A DNA stretch of 49,277 nt from an uncultured Collinsella sp. (GTDB taxonomy: Bacteria > Actinomycetota > Coriobacteriia > Coriobacteriales > Coriobacteriaceae): positions 1-49,277 of the forward strand of contig CAUFMB010000013.1 in the NCBI GenBank assembly GCA_959026535.1, read 5' to 3'. The position numbers and the translations under genes are program-made. Below the pieces are notes generated by a model. That model saw nothing but the letters and a program-made list of their open reading frames with translations, did not search any database and was not told where the DNA came from. Shown here in pieces: positions 7,633 through 18,143 of the stretch (the first letter of the stretch is position 1; every line of letters begins with the position of its first letter).

Positions 7633-9003
7633 TTACGCTACGCCATCGCGGGCAAGCTCCTCGGCCAGCGCCTCAGCGGGCATGGCCATAATCGCATCGA
7701 GCTCGGCATCCACCTCGGGAATGCGCTTCACCTTGAGCTTGCGTACCAGATCGCCACGGCACATTACGTGTACCGGCTCACGCAGGGCACACAGATCATC
7801 CAGAGGATTCTTACGCGTCACCAGGATATCGGCTGCCTTGCCACACTCGATTGTGCCGGTCTCGCCACCCAGGCCCAGTAACTCGGCATTGACCTGCGTA
7901 GCCGTATGCAGTGCGAAGGCGTTGCTCACGCCCACGTACTTGGCAAAGTAAGCCACCTCGCGCCACATGTCGTACTGCGTCACGAACGGGCAGCTCGAGT
8001 CCGTGCCCAGGCCCACCTTAACGCCGGCTTCCAGCGCCGCGCGAGCGCTCTCGATAATGCCCGAGCACACGATGTCACCGTTCTTCTTTTGCGTGTCGGT
8101 CGAATGGGTCTTTTCCGGGTCGAGCAATACAAACGGCAGCGCCAGGCTGATAGTGCAGGTAACGCTGGGCGCACGCCCCTCGAGCTGCGTGCCCGCGGCG
8201 CCACGGTACAGCTCCAGAATCTCGGACGTCAACGGAGCGCCGTGCTCAATCGTGTCAACGCCGGCCTCAAGCGCAACCTTCACACCCTCGGTACTCTCGA
8301 CATGGGCCATGACCGGAAGGCCCATATCGTGCGCCGCCTTGCACGCCGCCGCGGCAACCTCCACCGGCATACGCAGCACGCCCGGCTCGCCCACCTCGGT
8401 CGCATCGAACACACCGCCCGTTACGAACAGCTTAATGACGTCGGCACCGCGCGCATACAGGTCGCGCACCTGTTCGGCTGCCTCGGCGGGACTGTTTGCC
8501 ACCTGGGCGAACAAGCCCGCACCATGGCCGCCCGGCACCGTGACGCCCGTTCCCGGCGCCACCAGGCGAGGACCTTGATACTTGCCGGCATCGATAGCAT
8601 CGCGCACGGCCAGATCGGCAAACAGCGGGTCGCCCGCGCCGCGCACCGTAGTCACGCCACTTGCCAGCTGCTGCTGGGCGCTACCTTTGAGGATATGGCG
8701 CACGATGGCGCGCCCCACGGGATTATCGAGCTTCTTCATCAGCGCACCCGCATCGCCCGCCGAAACCGGCTTGCCCGAGCCGCACAGATGCACATGCATA
8801 TTGATTAGACCTGGCATGAGATACGCCCCTGCCAGGTCGATGACCTCGGCACCTGCAGGCGCCTGCGCCACAGCACTCGGCCCCATCCACGTGATGAGAC
8901 CGCGCTCAACGGCCACGGCCATGTCGGGCTGCGGCTCCATATGTTCCGAACCATCCAGGACGGTCGCATTGATAAACAACGTGGAACGATCGGCAGACGC
9001 CAT
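7633..9003 (-). CDS. Metal-dependent amidohydrolase (imidazolonepropionase-like)
   Basis: About 456 residues. The protein belongs to the amidohydrolase superfamily of TIM-barrel metal enzymes. A small N-terminal beta domain is followed by the metal-binding NMHVH (His 70 and 72), a histidine in VMAHVES, another in DTIEHGAP, and the late catalytic Asp in GLGTDSSCP. The C-terminal end has the usual GxIExGKxADILV segment. Substrates of this subgroup include cyclic amides and Xaa-Pro-type dipeptides; the sequence does not decide between them. I chose ATG 9003, which follows GGGGGAGGAGC; the frame continues upstream to 9132 but that part lacks a ribosome binding site. It is monocistronic. Confidence 0.82.
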   Translation of the reverse strand: MASADRSTLFINATVLDGSEHMEPQPDMAVAVERGLITWMGPSAVAQAPAGAEVIDLAGAYLMPGLINMHVHLCGSGKPVSAGDAGALMKKLDNPVGRAIVRHILKGSAQQQLASGVTTVRGAGDPLFADLAVRDAIDAGKYQGPRLVAPGTGVTVPGGHGAGLFAQVANSPAEAAEQVRDLYARGADVIKLFVTGGVFDATEVGEPGVLRMPVEVAAAACKAAHDMGLPVMAHVESTEGVKVALEAGVDTIEHGAPLTSEILELYRGAAGTQLEGRAPSVTCTISLALPFVLLDPEKTHSTDTQKKNGDIVCSGIIESARAALEAGVKVGLGTDSSCPFVTQYDMWREVAYFAKYVGVSNAFALHTATQVNAELLGLGGETGTIECGKAADILVTRKNPLDDLCALREPVHVMCRGDLVRKLKVKRIPEVDAELDAIMAMPAEALAEELARDGVA

Positions 9004-9151
9004 ATCGAGCTCCTCCCCCTCAGAAAACTTGAACATCTGTCCATTATTATCCAGTGTAGCCCGATTGCCACAGACATATCGGTTAACGGAGGGAAGAGGG
9101 GATGTGGGGGACGGAATACGCTGCAGTCCCACCCCAGCGACACCAGGGAAG

Positions 9152-9210
9152 TGTCTCGATCTGTAACAGATACAGGGTTGTTGGGCCCCTTGCTGTTACA
9201 GATCAAGACA
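9152..9210. repeat. 59-bp palindrome family A, copy 3
   Basis: TGTCTCGATCTGTAACAG and TGTTACAGATCAAGACA at standard spacing. It pairs with copy 4, whose left arm begins 81 bases later. It lies between the 5' end of the amidohydrolase gene and the 3' end of the DUF559 gene. Confidence 0.9.
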
Positions 9211-9232
9211 TTCGGTCGACGCTTCACCGGTT

Positions 9233-9291
9233 TGTCTCGATCTGTAACAGTTACGAGCTCAAATAACCTCTAAACGTTACAGATTGAGACA
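9233..9291. repeat. 59-bp palindrome family A, copy 4
   Basis: TGTCTCGATCTGTAACAG and the inverted arm GTTACAGATTGAGACA. It ends 7 bases before the stop codon of the DUF559 nuclease-like gene, which therefore abuts the repeat. Confidence 0.9.
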
Positions 9292-9298
9292 AAACCTC

Positions 9299-10369
9299 TC
9301 AGCGCCCATACCACTGACGTCTCCACTCCTCAGCCAAATCGGGCCGTCGCGAAATACCCGCCAACCTCATCTTCTCAACCAGCTTCCCCGGATTCTTGAG
9401 CTCATCAAACGTAAACCGAAGCACCTTGTGCCCGAGCATTGTCAGATGGGACTCCCGTTGACGTTCTGCCACGAATGGGTCGACCGACTCCCAGCCCTCG
9501 CCGTTCTGCAAGGCATACTTCCCCTTTCCGTCGAGCTCGCCGATGACACATGTCCCGTCCTCGAGCCTCCAGAAATAATCGACCCGAAACACCTGGCTCG
9601 AATCGAGCGGATCGCGAAACTCCACCTGCAACTCCGGAACCGGAAAGCCGTATGCAATAAAGAACGCTCGAAACCGAGACTCGCCACCGTTTTCGGACAT
9701 CCCGTCCGCATACGACGCAATCACCTGTGCCCTGCGATACCCTCGCTTGCCCTCGCAATCGGCGCGGAGGCGCTCGCACAAATCCCCACGTGAAACGCCT
9801 TTCGCCCGCAGTGCAGAATCGGCAATCGCCAACCCGTAGGAGAACGGCGCACGCAGCAAGCAATCCTCCACCGTGCGCCAAAATGACGTCACCTGCACGC
9901 CATCAACACGCTCGAGCGCGCCCGCCATCTGCGGACGCAACAACCTGCACCCGCTGTTCAACGTCATCGAACAGCCCGTCTTAACAAGAAAACGCGGCCC
10001 GAGCAGATCATTCGGCACCTCCAAACCCCACAAAAGCGCCGCGTCATAGCCCCAAAACGCCCAATCGGGATGAAATTCCGCAAGCCCTTTGATAGTCCTC
10101 AGCGCTCGCTCCGCCGGCGTCAATGCATCCCAATCATGCTGAAAACAGAACAGGTACGGCTCGGGCTCCGCGATATCGTCGGTTCCAACATGGCGTCGCA
10201 GCCACATGAGCTCGGTATTGTCATGCGTTGCGAGCAGCGCACCTTGCTTGGCCGTCTCCGTGAGACGCGCGAGCGTCCTGTTCCGCGCCAGCGTGTTGCG
10301 AGTCGTATGCTTGTGTTTGAGAACGGTATTAGACACTTCCATCACCACCACATCGGACAAATGGACCAT
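9299..10369 (-). CDS. DUF559/Vsr-like nuclease-fold protein with AbiEi-like N-terminus
   Basis: About 356 residues. The C-terminal 110 residues match the DUF559 pattern of the PD-(D/E)xK nuclease fold: a Glu in GGESRFRAF, an Asp in FRVDYFW and the core GELDGKGKY, then a helix ending in LGHKVLRFTFDEL. The N-terminal half resembles the AbiEi antitoxin-like module often joined to DUF559 in actinobacteria. No cognate AbiEii toxin is adjacent. ATG 10369 lies 11 bases after GGAGG; a TTG at 10393 is possible and would place the start 2 bases from a repeat. The gene is enclosed by two palindromes downstream and four upstream, which makes it the candidate partner of those repeats. Nuclease activity and partnership are inference. 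Confidence 0.7.
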   Translation of the reverse strand: MVHLSDVVVMEVSNTVLKHKHTTRNTLARNRTLARLTETAKQGALLATHDNTELMWLRRHVGTDDIAEPEPYLFCFQHDWDALTPAERALRTIKGLAEFHPDWAFWGYDAALLWGLEVPNDLLGPRFLVKTGCSMTLNSGCRLLRPQMAGALERVDGVQVTSFWRTVEDCLLRAPFSYGLAIADSALRAKGVSRGDLCERLRADCEGKRGYRRAQVIASYADGMSENGGESRFRAFFIAYGFPVPELQVEFRDPLDSSQVFRVDYFWRLEDGTCVIGELDGKGKYALQNGEGWESVDPFVAERQRESHLTMLGHKVLRFTFDELKNPGKLVEKMRLAGISRRPDLAEEWRRQWYGR

Positions 10370-10394
10370 CGCCGCTGTTGCCTCCGCTGACAAA

Positions 10395-10452
10395 TGTCTT
10401 GATCTGTAACAGGAAGACAGTCTTTGAACCTCTAGTTGTTACAGAACAAGAT
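10395..10452. repeat. 59-bp palindrome family A, copy 5 (array unit 1)
   Basis: First of four units in tandem. ATCTGTAAC starts at 10402 and GTTACAG at 10438, an offset of 36. The right arm is eroded at its end (GAACAAGAT). Its left edge is 2 bases from the TTG codon of the DUF559 frame. Confidence 0.88.
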
Positions 10453-10474
10453 CTTTCGGCAGCCGCCAACCTTC

Positions 10475-10533
10475 CGTCTCAATCTGTAACAGCAAGGTCG
10501 ACTTTTAGCCTGTAGATGTTACAGATCGAGACA
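10475..10533. repeat. 59-bp palindrome family A, copy 6 (array unit 2)
   Basis: ATCTGTAAC starts at 10482 and GTTACAG at 10518, exactly 80 bases after the same marks in unit 1. The core differs from unit 1 at most positions. Confidence 0.9.
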
Positions 10534-10554
10534 TTCCCCCAACCAGGTGCCAAA

Positions 10555-10613
10555 CGTCTCGATCTGTAACAGTTAGACGTTCTCCAGGGCCCTAAACGTT
10601 ACAGATTTAGACA
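10555..10613. repeat. 59-bp palindrome family A, copy 7 (array unit 3)
   Basis: ATCTGTAAC starts at 10562 and GTTACAG at 10598, again 80 bases after unit 2. The right arm reads ACAGATTTAGACA. Confidence 0.9.
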
Positions 10614-10634
10614 AATCAGCAGCGCCCAAGCATT

Positions 10635-10693
10635 CGTCTCGATCTGTAACAGGTAGACCGGTTTTTTGTCCCTAAACGTTACAGATCGAGACA
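10635..10693. repeat. 59-bp palindrome family A, copy 8 (array unit 4)
   Basis: ATCTGTAAC starts at 10642 and GTTACAG at 10678, 80 bases after unit 3. Units 1-4 fill nearly the whole 359-bp gap between the DUF559 gene and the gene ending at 10729. No ORF or other signal is visible in that gap. Confidence 0.9.
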
Positions 10694-10728
10694 AATAGAC
10701 ACGCGGCGGCGCTGCGACAGCCCATCCC

Positions 10729-11436
10729 TTACTCCCACTCCTGCTCGTAGATGTTGAGGGACTTTACGTAGCGCCCCTGGGCGCCCATGATGTCGCGGAC
10801 CAGGCGCAAGAAGAAACTGATGCACGAGGTGTCAAAGCCATCCTGCAGGTCCTCCGGATGCACCGCACCCGGCCCATCGACTGCCGTGTCACTCAGGCGC
10901 GCGATGTCGTACAGATAGAGCTGTCCCGCCGTCAGCCAGACATCGTCGACGCAGGCGAGGCGCACCGCAATCGCTCCGTCGCTCCAATGCTCCTTTTGCA
11001 CGATATGCGGGTCGTAGACATCAAAGCGACGGTCGGCGCGCGTGTCCTTCAGCGCGACCATACCAGTCGCAGGATCCTTGTCCAAAATGCCAAAGCGCGA
11101 GAAATACTGCGTGTCGCGTACCTGCTCGAGCCGCTTGAGCGCGGCAGGCGAAAGCGATGTCGGCGGCTCTTCAACATACAGCTCGAGCAGCGTCTTGCCA
11201 TGGCGATAGGGGCGCTCGAAGAGCAGCCAATCGGTAAATGCCATGTTGTAGGCCATGATTTCGTTTTGCGAAGGCTCGGTGCAATAGCTGAGCCACGGGT
11301 CGACAATGATCTCGAACTGTTCGCGCGCCGGCTCCAAAAACTGGAACTTCCGCAGCATCCAAAAATGGGCCATGTCGGCAATATCGTTGCCGACGGCTTC
11401 GGCTAGCTGCGCTCGGTCTAAAACGTGGTCAGTCAC
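10729..11436 (-). CDS. Conserved protein of unknown function
   Basis: 235 residues, soluble, acidic, with many aromatic residues and no membrane helix or signal peptide. I do not recognise the family. A central stretch (AFTDWLLFERPYRHGKTLLEL) and the ending NIYEQEWE are distinctive. The first part resembles proteins annotated only as hypothetical in Coriobacteriia. The GTG start at 11436 is supported by GAGGAGGATGCC directly in front of it. It has no operon partner: the repeat array lies downstream and a 415-bp gap lies upstream. Confidence 0.75.
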   Translation of the reverse strand: MTDHVLDRAQLAEAVGNDIADMAHFWMLRKFQFLEPAREQFEIIVDPWLSYCTEPSQNEIMAYNMAFTDWLLFERPYRHGKTLLELYVEEPPTSLSPAALKRLEQVRDTQYFSRFGILDKDPATGMVALKDTRADRRFDVYDPHIVQKEHWSDGAIAVRLACVDDVWLTAGQLYLYDIARLSDTAVDGPGAVHPEDLQDGFDTSCISFFLRLVRDIMGAQGRYVKSLNIYEQEWE

Positions 11437-11851
11437 GGCATCCTCCTCAAACTGATGAACCTCAATTTGAGCTTACGAGGAGGGTGGGCAGCCACTGTCA
11501 GCACGGACAAAATAGGCCTCCGGCTGCAAACCAACTGCCGACCAAACACTTGACGGGATGCTTGACCGAAAATGCGCACCGCAAAGAAACGGCAGGTAGA
11601 TATAGACAGCTGACCCGCCATTTTGAGCCAGATGCCCGCTGCCACCACAGAAACAGCAGAGCACCACAGTCGCAAACGTCGACGAATGAATACTTGTACG
11701 TCGACAAATGACAAAGTCGCCCGCAAACCCGCAAGGAGTGTCCCCGAATGCCGGCACATAAGGAACGCCCCCAGCTGCCGGCACTTGGGGACGTTCCTTT
11801 TGGGCCGGCCGTTGGGGACAGCCCTTGACGATTCAGCTGTGGACAGCCGCC
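11437..11851. other. Intergenic region between the unknown gene and gltD
   Basis: I see no credible gene here; short frames lack ribosome binding sites and normal composition. ACGTCGACGAATGA recurs with one change about 20 bases later (around 11677-11709). A GTCCCC/TGCCGGCA-rich palindromic block follows at 11740-11825, with its best palindrome at 11760-11797. The latter may help end the gltBD transcript. Confidence 0.5.
11760..11797. repeat. 38-bp palindrome centred on GCCGGC
   Basis: The left half AGGAACGCCCCCAGCTGCC and the right half GGCACTTGGGGACGTTCCT are near-perfect inversions around GCCGGC. A partial copy of the same motif (TGTCCCCGAATGCCGGCA) lies just upstream at about 11739-11756. 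Located downstream of gltD. Confidence 0.75.
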
Positions 11852-13333
<1,482 letters not shown>

Positions 13334-13338
13334 GGCAC

Positions 13339-16300
13339 TTACGCCTCCTTCTTGGTCGAAGCAACAGAGCCGACAGCGCCGCCCGCGGCATCGAAGCGAG
13401 CGACATCCGCGGCACTCGCGCGACCGGTCACAATGTCAAACGCCAGCTCCTCTGCCTGCGCATGCGTCTTGCCGGCAGCCTCGGCGGCGGCGACAATCGC
13501 CAGCACGCGCTCGTACTCGGTTGGAATGACCTTCACAAAGTGCTTGCTCATCGTCTCAAAGCTGTAGAGCAGCTTAATGCCGCGCGGGCTCTGTGTCGCG
13601 TCCACGTGCTCCTGGATGAGCTCGCGAATCTGCGTCAGTTCGTCGGCCGTCGGGGCCTTGAGCTCCACGCTCTCGTGGTTCACACGGGCATCGAGCGTAC
13701 CGTACTGGTCAAAGACATAGGCCACGCCACCCGTCATGCCGGCGGCGAAGTTCTGCCCGACCTCGCCCAGGATGAGCGCCAGACCGCCCGTCATGTACTC
13801 GCAGCCATGGTTGCCGCAGCCCTCGACCACCACGGTGGCGCCGGAGTTGCGCACGCCAAAGCGCTGGCCTGCCAGGCCGTTAATGAAGCCGCGGCCGCTC
13901 GTGGCGCCAAAGAACGCAACGTTGCCCACGATGATGTTCTCGTCGAACTTGTAGGTCGCATGCGGGTTGGGGCGTACCGACACCTCGCCGCCCGAAAGAC
14001 CCTTGCCAAAGTAATCGTTGGCATCGCCGCACACGTTAAGCGTAATGCCACGCGGAAGGAACGCGCCAAAGCTCTGACCAGCCGAACCGTTGCAGTCGAT
14101 GGTGATGGAGCCGGCGGGCAGGCCCTCGGGATGCGCCTTGGTCACCGCATTACCCAAGATGGTGCCCACGCAACGGTTAACGTTGGCGATGTCGGCGCGG
14201 AAGCGAATCGGGCGCAGGTGCGCACGGGCATCGGCCGTATAAGGCACAAACAGCGTGGAGTCGAGCGTCTTGTCGAGCTCACTGTCCGCGGCCATCTGGG
14301 GCAGGAAGTGGCGACCGTCGGCACCCGGGATATGGGCACCAAACTCGCAGGTTGCGCTCGCTAGCACGGGCGACAGATCGAGCAGGTTGGCCTTGCGGTT
14401 GCCCGGGACCTCGATCTGGCGCAGGCACTCGGGGTGGCCGACCATCTCATCGACGGTGCGGAAGCCCAAGCTCGCCATGACCTCGCGCAGCTGCTCGGCA
14501 ACAAAGAGCATAAAGTGCTCGACGTGCTCTGGCTTGCCGCGGAAGCCGCGACGCAGGCGGCAGTTTTGCGTAGCGATGCCGGCCGGGCAGGTATCCTGCT
14601 GGCAGTCGCGCTGCATGAGGCAGCCCATGGAGATGAGCGGCATGGTCGCAAAGCCAAACTCCTCGGCACCCAGCAGGCAGGCGACGGCGACGTCGGTGCC
14701 GTCCATGAGCTTGCCATCGGCCTCGAGCACCACGCGTGAGCGCAAACCGTTTTGCAGCAGCGTCTGCTGGGCCTCGGCAAGGCCAAGCTCCAGCGGCAGA
14801 CCCGCGTGCCAGATAGAGTCGCGCGCAGCGGCACCCGAGCCGCCATTGTGGCCGCTGATCAAAATCTTGTCGGCAGCGCCCTTGGCCACGCCGGTGGCGA
14901 TGGTGCCGACGCCGGCCTCGCTGACCAGCTTGACCGACACGCGCGCGCCGGGGTTGGCGTTCTTAAGATCGAAGATAAGCTCCGCCAGGTCCTCGATGGA
15001 GTAGATGTCGTGGTGCGGCGGAGGCGAAATCAGGCCGATGCCGGGCGTGGACTGACGGACCTCGGCAATCCAGGGGTAGACCTTCTTGCCGGGCAGGTGA
15101 CCGCCCTCACCGGGCTTGGCGCCCTGGGCCATCTTGATCTGAATCTCGAAGGCGCTGCACAGGTAGCGGCTCGTCACGCCAAAGCGCGCGCTTGCCACCT
15201 GCTTGATGGCGGAATTCTTGGAGTCACCGTTGGCCAGCGGGGTCTCGCGACGCGGATCCTCGCCGCCCTCGCCCGAGTTGGAACGACCGTGCAGGCGGTT
15301 CATGGCGATGGCCATGCACTCGTGTGCCTCTTTGCTGATGGAACCGTACGACATGGCGCCGGTGTTAAAGCGACGGACGATGTTGAGCGCGGGCTCCACC
15401 TCGTCGAGCGAAACCGGCGTGCGACCGTTAGCGTTAAAGTCGAGCAAGTCGCGCAGGCGCACGGCACGGCCGGTGCGGTGCAGGCGGGCGCTGTACTCCT
15501 TAAAGGTGTCGTAGCTGTCCTCACGGCAGGCGGTCTGCAGCAAGTAGACAGTCTGTGGATCGATGAGGTGATCCTCGCCGCCGAGCGGGCGCCACTTGGT
15601 CAGACCCAGCGTGGGCAGCTGATCGGGAGCCGGGCTCTTAAGGATAGCGAGCGCGGCGTCGTAACGCTCGTTTTGCTCGCGCTCAACGTCCTCGACACCC
15701 ATACCGCCCACACGGCTCACCGTGCCGGCGAAGTACGCGTTGACGAACTCCGGCGTAAAGCCGACGGCCTCAAAGATTTGCGCGGAGTGGTAGCTCTGCA
15801 CCGTGGAGATGCCCATCTTGGACATGATGGAGACGATGCCCGCCGTCGCGGCCTTGTTGTAGTTGGCGATGCCCTGCTCGGCTGTCACGTCCAGATCGCC
15901 GTGCGCCGCCAAGTCGCGGATGCACGCATGCGCGTTGTACGGATAGATACCGCTCGCGGAATAGCCCACCAGCGCCGCAAAGTCGTGCGGGGACACGGCG
16001 TCGCCACACTCCACCACGATGTCGGCAAAGGTACGCACGCCGGCGCGGATCAGGTGGTTGTGCACGCAGCCCACGGCGAGCAGCGACGGCACGGGCACCT
16101 CGCCCGCTCCGGCGCGATCGCTCAACACCACGATGTTCACGCCGTCGCGGACCGCGGCCTCAACGTCCTCTGCAAGCTGCTTGAGCGCAGCCTGCAGCGC
16201 ACCCTCGCCGGCATCGCGGCGGTACACGGCACGGAAGCGACGAGTCTTAAAGCCCACGCGGTCGATGGCGCAGATGCGGTCGAACTCTTCCTCGTTGAGC

Positions 16301-18015
16301 AGCGGGCGCTCCAGGCGCACCAGCTGGCAAGCGGCGCGGGAGTCCTCGAGCAGGTTACCGTGATTGCCCAGGTAGAGCGTGGTCGAGGTGACCATATGCT
16401 CGCGAAGAGCGTCGATCGGCGGGTTCGTGACCTGAGCGAACAGCTGATAGAAGTAGTCGAAGAACGAACGCGTCTTCTTGGACAGGCAGGCCAGCGGCGC
16501 ATCGATGCCCATCGAGGCGAGCGGGGCCTTGCCCTGCTGGGCCATGGGGCGCACGACCTCGTCAACATCATCCCAGTGATAGCCGAGCTTGGCCATGCGT
16601 ACGGCGGCGGGCACCTCGGCGTCCTCGGCGGGCGTTGCCGCAACGGGCTCATCGAGCGCGTCAACGGTCAGCGTCTCCTCGGCAATCCAATCACGGTAGG
16701 GCTTTTCTTTGGCATAGCGGGCGCGCAGTTCGTCGTTGTAGATCACGCGGCCGCGGGCAAAGTCGACCTCGAGCATCTGGCCCGGCCCCAGACAGCCGCT
16801 CGTCAGGATGTTCTCGGGGCGCACCTCGATGGTGCCCACCTCGCTTGCCAGCATAAAGCGACCGTCGCGCGTCACATAGTAGCGGGCGGGACGCAGGCCG
16901 TTACGGTCGAGGGCGGCACCCAGCGTGCGACCGTCGGTAAAGGCGATGGCCGCCGGGCCATCCCACGGCTCCATGAGCATGGACTGGTAAGCGTCGTAGG
17001 CGCGGCACTCCTCACTCAGGCTGTCGTTGTGGTCCCACGGCTCGGGCAGCAACATGGACGCGGCACGCGTAAGCGGGCGACCGTTCATGACCAGGAACTC
17101 GAGCACGTTATCCAGAATCGCGGAGTCGGAACCCTCGCGGTTGATGATGGGCATCACGCGCTCAAGATCGTGCTGCAACACGGGGCTGTACAGGTTGGGT
17201 TCGCGGGCGCGAATCCAGTTGACGTTGCCCTTGAGGGTGTTGATCTCGCCGTTGTGAATGATAAAACGGTTGGGGTGCGCACGCTCCCAGCTGGGCGTGG
17301 TGTTGGTAGAGTAGCGCGAGTGGACGAGCGCCACGGCCGTTTTGACGGCGGCGTCGTTGAGATCGATGAAGAAGCGGCGCATCTGCGTGGCGACCAGCAT
17401 GCCCTTGTACACGATGGTGCGCGAGCTCATGGAGCAGACGTAGAAAATCTTGTCGCGCAGGGCAAACTCGGCGTCGGCCTTCTTCTCGATGGTGCGGCGG
17501 CACACGTACAGGCGGCGCTCGAATGCGTCGCCGACCGGCGTGTCGTCGGGGCGGCCCAGAAAGGCCTGCAGGATGGTAGGCATGCAGGCGCGGGCCGTCT
17601 CACCCAGGTCGTGCGGGTCGACGGGCACCTCGCGCCAAAAGAGCAGCGGCACGCCGGCCTCGGCGCAGCCCTCCTCAAACACGCGACGGGCATCCTCTAC
17701 GCCCTTGTCGTCCTGCGGGAAGAACAGCATGGCCACGCCATAGTCGCCCTCTGCCGGCAGAATCTGGCCGCACTTTTGGGCCTCTTTGCGGAAAAAATGA
17801 TGCGGAACCTGGAACAGGATTCCGGCGCCGTCGCCGGTGTTCTTCTCGAGTCCGGTGCCGCCGCGGTGCTCCAAGTTGACCAGAATGGACAGTGCGTCGT
17901 CCAGAATCTGGTGATGGCGCTCGCCGTTGATATCGGCAAGCGCGCCGATGCCACATGCATCGTGGTCGAATTCGGGGCGATAAAGGCCCTGCTGCTGAGC
18001 GGAATCTGCCTGCAT
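13339..18015 (-). CDS. gltB: Glutamate synthase large subunit
   Basis: 1558 residues, the usual size. The N-terminal glutamine amidotransferase domain has its nucleophile at Cys 21 (HDACGIG), so about 20 residues should be removed as a propeptide. The FMN-binding synthase barrel follows, with the 3Fe-4S cysteines in CLMQRDCQQDTC. The C-terminal GXGXG beta-helix domain contains repeats such as GGEVSVRP and FINGLAGQRFGVRNSGATVVVEG (read in segments). ATG 18015 follows GGGGAGGATCGCG. It is first in the gltBD operon. The opposite strand is open for 1100 codons across it, a composition artefact. Confidence 0.97.
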   Translation of the reverse strand: MQADSAQQQGLYRPEFDHDACGIGALADINGERHHQILDDALSILVNLEHRGGTGLEKNTGDGAGILFQVPHHFFRKEAQKCGQILPAEGDYGVAMLFFPQDDKGVEDARRVFEEGCAEAGVPLLFWREVPVDPHDLGETARACMPTILQAFLGRPDDTPVGDAFERRLYVCRRTIEKKADAEFALRDKIFYVCSMSSRTIVYKGMLVATQMRRFFIDLNDAAVKTAVALVHSRYSTNTTPSWERAHPNRFIIHNGEINTLKGNVNWIRAREPNLYSPVLQHDLERVMPIINREGSDSAILDNVLEFLVMNGRPLTRAASMLLPEPWDHNDSLSEECRAYDAYQSMLMEPWDGPAAIAFTDGRTLGAALDRNGLRPARYYVTRDGRFMLASEVGTIEVRPENILTSGCLGPGQMLEVDFARGRVIYNDELRARYAKEKPYRDWIAEETLTVDALDEPVAATPAEDAEVPAAVRMAKLGYHWDDVDEVVRPMAQQGKAPLASMGIDAPLACLSKKTRSFFDYFYQLFAQVTNPPIDALREHMVTSTTLYLGNHGNLLEDSRAACQLVRLERPLLNEEEFDRICAIDRVGFKTRRFRAVYRRDAGEGALQAALKQLAEDVEAAVRDGVNIVVLSDRAGAGEVPVPSLLAVGCVHNHLIRAGVRTFADIVVECGDAVSPHDFAALVGYSASGIYPYNAHACIRDLAAHGDLDVTAEQGIANYNKAATAGIVSIMSKMGISTVQSYHSAQIFEAVGFTPEFVNAYFAGTVSRVGGMGVEDVEREQNERYDAALAILKSPAPDQLPTLGLTKWRPLGGEDHLIDPQTVYLLQTACREDSYDTFKEYSARLHRTGRAVRLRDLLDFNANGRTPVSLDEVEPALNIVRRFNTGAMSYGSISKEAHECMAIAMNRLHGRSNSGEGGEDPRRETPLANGDSKNSAIKQVASARFGVTSRYLCSAFEIQIKMAQGAKPGEGGHLPGKKVYPWIAEVRQSTPGIGLISPPPHHDIYSIEDLAELIFDLKNANPGARVSVKLVSEAGVGTIATGVAKGAADKILISGHNGGSGAAARDSIWHAGLPLELGLAEAQQTLLQNGLRSRVVLEADGKLMDGTDVAVACLLGAEEFGFATMPLISMGCLMQRDCQQDTCPAGIATQNCRLRRGFRGKPEHVEHFMLFVAEQLREVMASLGFRTVDEMVGHPECLRQIEVPGNRKANLLDLSPVLASATCEFGAHIPGADGRHFLPQMAADSELDKTLDSTLFVPYTADARAHLRPIRFRADIANVNRCVGTILGNAVTKAHPEGLPAGSITIDCNGSAGQSFGAFLPRGITLNVCGDANDYFGKGLSGGEVSVRPNPHATYKFDENIIVGNVAFFGATSGRGFINGLAGQRFGVRNSGATVVVEGCGNHGCEYMTGGLALILGEVGQNFAAGMTGGVAYVFDQYGTLDARVNHESVELKAPTADELTQIRELIQEHVDATQSPRGIKLLYSFETMSKHFVKVIPTEYERVLAIVAAAEAAGKTHAQAEELAFDIVTGRASAADVARFDAAGGAVGSVASTKKEA

Positions 18016-18143
18016 CGCGATCCTCCCCTAGGTGTTAGACAGTCAGTTGACTAGGCATACTAGGAGCATCGCCGACCCGTTGTGTTTCCCACCCGTTTCG
18101 AAACAATCGCGTAACGCACACCGACCATCAACGTCTTGCTATC

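Noticed and set aside
9152..10693. Reading the 80-bp array as a CRISPR array
   Set aside because: Arms alternate in orientation, the inner sequences are partly conserved and partly self-complementary, copies occur alone or in pairs elsewhere, and no cas gene is present.
10395..10693. Family A palindromes as ordinary transcription terminators
   Set aside because: They lack a T run on either side, occur in tandem up to four times and lie upstream as well as downstream of genes.
11484..11711. 75-residue frame in the gap before gltD
   Set aside because: No ribosome binding site, atypical composition, and it overlaps direct repeats.
14752..18054. 1100-codon open frame on the plus strand opposite gltB
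   Set aside because: It is a shadow of the GC-rich gltB codons: composition is unlike a real protein and gltB is unambiguous.
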